NCBI GenBank assembly: GCA_003166475.1
Contig: PMVV01000203.1
Span: 1,471 to 55,940 of the forward strand
Source of the DNA: Bryobacterales bacterium
GTDB taxonomy: Bacteria > Acidobacteriota > Terriglobia > Bryobacterales > Bryobacteraceae
Reading direction: 5' to 3'
Length of the DNA stretch: 54,470 nt
The notes under the pieces are model-generated. The model saw nothing but the letters and a program-made list of their open reading frames with translations, was not told the origin of the DNA and made no database searches. Below, piece after piece: positions 51,592 through 54,470 of this stretch (positions within the stretch are counted from its first letter, which is position 1; each line of letters starts with the position of its first letter). A program made the position numbers and the translations under genes.

Positions 51592-52284
51592 ATGAAAATG
51601 ACAACTGGAACAATAGTAGATACAGTTCTGGCCCTGCTCGCTTGTAGCTGCCTCGCCGGCGGTGGCACCGGGATGCAAGCGCAGACAACTCGACCGCCGG
51701 CGCAGCAGGCGGCGGGCGAGGATGCCGTGGCCCGGCAACAAGCTGCCCTAGCGCAGATGCAGGAGTCCATTGCCAAGCAGCGGGAGTCGGTGCAGAAACA
51801 GTTGGGCCAGAGCACCGACGCCTTCTTCATTCTCCTGCCCCCGGAGCGTATGCGAAGCGTTGCACACGACGGTGGGACAGCGGAATGCGCACCCCTACCT
51901 GACGGCGAGGTGCGGTCGCTGGCCAGCCAGGCGGCCACCCGAGAAAGCCTGGATGCGGAGATGCTTATCAACGTCATGCGGCAGGAATCCGGCTTTCGGC
52001 CCTGCGCTGTGTCGGAGAAAGGCGCCATCGGGTTGATGCAACTTATGCCTGCCACCGCCGAACAACTCGGGGTGAAAGACTCTTTTGATCCGCTGGAGAA
52101 CGTGGACGCTGGCGCGCGATTCCTCCGGCAGCTATTGACGCGCTACAACGGCGACGTTCTCAAGGCGGTCAGCGCTTATAACGCCGGCCCGGCCCGGGTG
52201 GACGCCGTGGATGGAATCCCGCAAATCCCGGAGACCATCGATTACATCAAGCGCATCTTCTACCCGGACCTCGAGAAACAATAG
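51592..52284 (+). CDS. Lytic transglycosylase (SLT domain)
   Basis: 230 residues with a signal segment that could also be a lipoprotein signal (LLACSCLAGGG). Catalytic domain at about 115-228: VMRQESGFRPCAVSEKGAIG then LMQLMPATAEQLGV with catalytic Glu in RQESGF, and AVSAYNAGPARVD. It lies beside flgJ-N and likely cleaves peptidoglycan for rod passage. The frame stays open after its TAG stop. Confidence 0.9.
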   Translation: MKMTTGTIVDTVLALLACSCLAGGGTGMQAQTTRPPAQQAAGEDAVARQQAALAQMQESIAKQRESVQKQLGQSTDAFFILLPPERMRSVAHDGGTAECAPLPDGEVRSLASQAATRESLDAEMLINVMRQESGFRPCAVSEKGAIGLMQLMPATAEQLGVKDSFDPLENVDAGARFLRQLLTRYNGDVLKAVSAYNAGPARVDAVDGIPQIPETIDYIKRIFYPDLEKQ

Positions 52285-52332
52285 CGCCCAGATTCACAGG
52301 AAAAGCAGCGCGCCGCCGCCGATAAGCTTTAT

Positions 52333-52692
52333 GTGACGGCGCTATTGCAGCAGGCGGAGGAGATTCTGGACACTGCCAGTCGCGCCGGCATTGGGCCCGG
52401 CATGATGATCCTGATCGACCGCCAGGGTGGCATGCGCATGCTCGATCCGACCGGCTGGACGCTGGCAGCCCTTACCGCGGAGTTTGGTGCATCAGTTGTC
52501 TTTGAGGTCAAAAAAAGCCAGGGTACAACGTCTGTCGAAGGCTGGGCCGGGTGCGACCGTTGTCTCATAGAGCGGCAAACCGGCGCCCCGCTTTCGTACC
52601 TGCCCCTGACACCCCCAGTTTGTCACCCGATCAGATTGCACGCCGCTCCACTATCGATCGCGCAGTCGGCTGCACGCGACTCTGTGGTTTGA
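52333..52692 (+). CDS. Hypothetical protein in frame with the transglycosylase
   Basis: 119 codons from GTG 52333, but the frame is open from the transglycosylase stop at 52284 without other stop or good ribosome site. Residues 1-80 look real (QQAEEILDTASRAGIGPGMM; ILIDRQGGMRMLDPTGWTLA). The last 35 codons are poor and lie antisense to the PilZ gene. No domain recognised. Possible tail of the transglycosylase, by read-through or past fusion. Confidence 0.5.
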   Translation: MTALLQQAEEILDTASRAGIGPGMMILIDRQGGMRMLDPTGWTLAALTAEFGASVVFEVKKSQGTTSVEGWAGCDRCLIERQTGAPLSYLPLTPPVCHPIRLHAAPLSIAQSAARDSVV

Positions 52693-53000
52693 AAGAGCCA
52701 CCGCCGCATTCGCACTGCTGTGCCTCGCGCATCGGTCCTTACCACCATCCCCTCGATCACGAGCATGACGGAACAGACGCCTTGCACTAGGAAGGGCCAC
52801 ATAATCTGAAGTTCTATGTTCGCCCCGTCTGGTGGAGGGCAGTCGCATTGAAACATCAGGCCGCCCGCCCCGAGTTCAATGGTGTGGCCAGCTCCCAGAC
52901 GGGCCGCACGATACTGTCCGAACGAAAACAGCAAGGGCTGGTCAAAGCAATAGCGGAGGTCTAAGCGGCGTTCCAGGCGGCGCAAGGGTGGCTGCGGCAT
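52623..53000 (-). CDS. PilZ-like domain protein
   Basis: 125 residues: RRLERRLDLRYCFDQPLLFS at the N-terminus resembles the RxxxR c-di-GMP switch, followed by GAGHTIELGAGGLMFQCDCP and GANIELQIMWPFLVQGV. The strand order fits PilZ, though D/NxSxxG reads ELGAGG, so ligand binding is uncertain. ATG 53000 lacks a clear ribosome site. Could modulate motility, by inference only. Confidence 0.7.
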   Translation of the reverse strand: MPQPPLRRLERRLDLRYCFDQPLLFSFGQYRAARLGAGHTIELGAGGLMFQCDCPPPDGANIELQIMWPFLVQGVCSVMLVIEGMVVRTDARGTAVRMRRWLFQTTESRAADCAIDSGAACNLIG

Positions 53001-53585
53001 TTGTTCTAAGACCGATTATCGGCGGTCGTTCAGCTTGCCGCTAGTTCTAACCGTACTTATTCCGTTCTTGGTACTCCCCCCCACGCTGGAGCAGCGGCAG
53101 CGGAGGAACGGCGGGTAATACCACCCTTCCAACTCCCTGGCGATGCTCTCGGCGTGTTGCAGGAATTCCCCAGTTCGGCGGCTGGAACCTGGAGCAGCCT
53201 AACGATGCCTGCTAACAGGCTGAAAACGGGCTGGACGAACTTTGAGTGTAAGCCAATTAAGCTGCTGATACTATTGATGTTGTTAGGTAATGCCGCACAT
53301 TCGGCATAGGCGGGATACTGCCTGGGCGTCGGTATCGAGCAGGCCGGGAAGAGGCGGTTATCCAGCCCCGCTTCCGCGATTCGCGTGTCCCAGCAGACTC
53401 GTGGGACCGGTTTTGGTGTCGTTGGGCGCCTGCTGCGACCCTCATACCGGCCTGTTTAGAGTCGTGCCTGCTGCGGCTACGCAGAGGATTTTCGGGGTGC
53501 CAGCGGCAACTGCCGTCCCGGACGCGCCGCTGGCGGTGCTGTTCGTGGGGGCGTATCGCGTTACGCCGGGCTCACCATCGGCTAA
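53001..53585. other. Non-coding or decayed region
   Basis: About 585 bp with no supported gene. A plus frame from 53290 to 53589 is open but lacks family likeness. A short minus-strand stretch near 53100-53180 looks protein-like (FLQHAESIARELEGWYYPP) and may be a gene remnant. The dispersed repeat lies at 53191-53241. Confidence 0.4.
53191..53241. repeat. Dispersed palindromic repeat, copy 3
   Basis: Reverse-oriented relative of 9496-9546 with core GCCTG-CTAA-CAGGC (53207-53220). The flanks, not only the core, align with copy 2, so these are copies of one element. Confidence 0.65.
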
Positions 53586-54239
53586 TTAAGTCCCAGAGGC
53601 CGGGCGGGCCGTCTCCTGAATCTGTTGGCTGAGTTGGCTCTGCAGTTGGTTGATGGCTTGCGCAGCGGTTGGACTCAACGTCCCTCCATTGGCTTGCTCA
53701 TCGGTTGCGATTTGCTGTTGGATTGTGCCGAGCTGCGAACCCAACTGCTGCGCTTGATCGCTGCTCAGGTTCCCGGCCTTTTCATTCAATACGATGCGAC
53801 CCGCCTCCAGAGCTTCGCGGGTGGTGGCCTGAGGCACATACGGATCGGAGGGCGGAGCGGCGCCGTTGTGGGCGTCGCTGTAAATCGTCCCGCTCAACTG
53901 GTCTTGCAATTGCTTGATGGTCTGTGCATCGGTGGATGACAGCGTCCCGCCATCGGCCTGCCGATCCGCCGTAATCTGGCTCTGGATGGAAGATATCTCG
54001 CCGAAAAGTTGCTGTTGTTGGTTGCTCGTGAGATTGCCGGCCGCCACGTTCCCGGCGACACGGCCGGTCAGCGCAACCTCGCGCAACGCGGCCGGGCTGA
54101 GGTGCACGCTGTCCGCCGGCTCGCCGACGGTCTGCACGCTGTCGCTGGGCGCGGAGCCCGACGGAGAGCTCGCCATTTGCGACGCCGTCGGCGCGTACGA
54201 TTCGTGTATTGTGCTCGTGTTAAGAGAAACTGGGCTCAT
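53586..54239 (-). CDS. Hypothetical protein with two internal repeats
   Basis: 217 residues, ATG 54239 preceded by AAGGAG 7 nt away. The N-terminal 60 residues are Ser/Thr/Ala-rich; SVHLSPAALREVALTGRVAG resembles the short FlgM-like DxVxLS start seen in small flagellar proteins. Two tandem units of about 75 residues follow: AGNLTSNQQQQLFGEISSIQ...GGTLSSTDAQTIKQLQDQL and AGNLSSDQAQQLGSQLGTIQ...GGTLSPTAAQAINQLQSQL. Gln-rich and helical, without signal peptide or TM. Possibly an exported flagellar accessory protein; function unknown. Confidence 0.78.
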   Translation of the reverse strand: MSPVSLNTSTIHESYAPTASQMASSPSGSAPSDSVQTVGEPADSVHLSPAALREVALTGRVAGNVAAGNLTSNQQQQLFGEISSIQSQITADRQADGGTLSSTDAQTIKQLQDQLSGTIYSDAHNGAAPPSDPYVPQATTREALEAGRIVLNEKAGNLSSDQAQQLGSQLGTIQQQIATDEQANGGTLSPTAAQAINQLQSQLSQQIQETARPASGT

Positions 54240-54470
54240 AGTGTGATCTCCTTGCCGTTTCTATCGCCAGCCAGGAACGGATTCTTAGGCACCTTGACGC
54301 GGCATTTTAGCGTTCGCATCATAAACGGCACTCCGATCTGACCATTTCTGTTTGGGTACACGTACACGCTCGCATATCTGTTGTGTGCGGGTAAATACTA
54401 CCTTTGGTTAATCCGCTTTTTCGGAAACTTTCCGCCTAATAGGCCCAAACACGAACGTCAATGATTACAG
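54240..54470. other. Upstream region of the repeat protein
   Basis: 231 bp to the window end, AT-richer than the rest. It should hold the promoter of the repeat protein; no sigma-54 or FliA consensus or FleQ-like site is recognised. Confidence 0.35.

Noticed and set aside
53290-53589. 99-codon plus frame between the PilZ and repeat-protein genes
   Set aside because: No ribosome site or recognisable family, and the sequence is Pro/Arg/Ala-biased; kept only as an intergenic note.
1-54470. CRISPR arrays, tRNA or rRNA genes, complete insertion sequences, prophage
   Set aside because: No regularly spaced repeats, no tRNA cloverleaf I could recognise, no rRNA, and no transposase or phage structural gene were found by eye.

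Overview
The window is a GC-rich bacterial chromosome segment dominated by one nearly complete flagellar regulon, roughly 12.6-52.3 kb. P- and L-ring genes (flgI, flgH, flgA) show a Gram-negative envelope. Long operons in the order flgBC-fliEFGHIJ and fliK-flgDE-fliNOPQR-flhBA-flhF-fliA, paired stators, the fliW-csrA pair and the general protein style suggest an Acidobacteriota member of the Solibacter/Bryobacter kind. That assignment is inference; no rRNA gene is present to test it.

Layout. 1-9.2 kb is a mixed, partly decayed flank: a Ycf46-type AAA ATPase cut by the window edge, a TonB-C-domain lipoprotein, remnants of a hicBA toxin-antitoxin pair, a three-gene two-component block (HDOD regulator, degenerate-HD regulator, triple-PAS kinase), a Ser/Thr kinase crumb, and a membrane PAS protein with no output domain. 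9.6-12.6 kb holds a 978-residue fusion of a PLP decarboxylase, TPRs and an ATP-grasp-like domain. 12.9-14.4 kb (+) is stator set 1. 14.3-20.6 kb (-) is flgBC-fliEFGHIJ. 20.6-26.3 kb (-) carries two flagellins, fliD and a small gene, rearranged by an old tandem duplication. 26.3-29.0 kb (-) is flbD-motA2-motB2-fliW-csrA. 29.4-33.4 kb (-) is flgM-flgN-flgK-flgL-fliM. 33.6-35.0 kb (+) is a sigma-54 activator of FleQ/FlrA type. 35.0-45.8 kb (-) is the export, hook and sigma-28 operon. 46.1-50.7 kb (+) is flgF-flgG-flgA-flgH-flgI-flgJ. 50.7-54.2 kb holds fliS-flaG (-), a lytic transglycosylase, a PilZ protein and unassigned genes.

Regulation is the most informative part. Six 16-bp sites of the form YGTCAR-N4-WTGACR match the architecture of the Pseudomonas FleQ box. 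Five of them lie 70-85 bp from a GG-N10-GC sigma-54 promoter, in front of the PAS gene, motA1, flgB, a flgB fragment/fliC1, and the divergent fliK/flgF pair. For four of these promoters the predicted transcription start lies 1-4 nt before the start codon. Three further promoters share a (C/A)GAA-N15-CCGATRTGA pattern that fits the FliA encoded here. Both flagellin leaders can fold the same hairpin with a GGA in an 11-nt loop, as expected of CsrA targets, and csrA and fliW are close by. The sequence thus suggests a cascade: FleQ-like activator with sigma-54, then FliA/FlgM, then CsrA/FliW control of flagellin translation.

The tandem duplication seems to have placed fliC1 behind a copy of the flgB promoter, now a perfect sigma-54 consensus, while fliC2 keeps a FliA-like promoter. 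No chemotaxis genes, no flhG and no CheY-binding motif in FliM are seen here.
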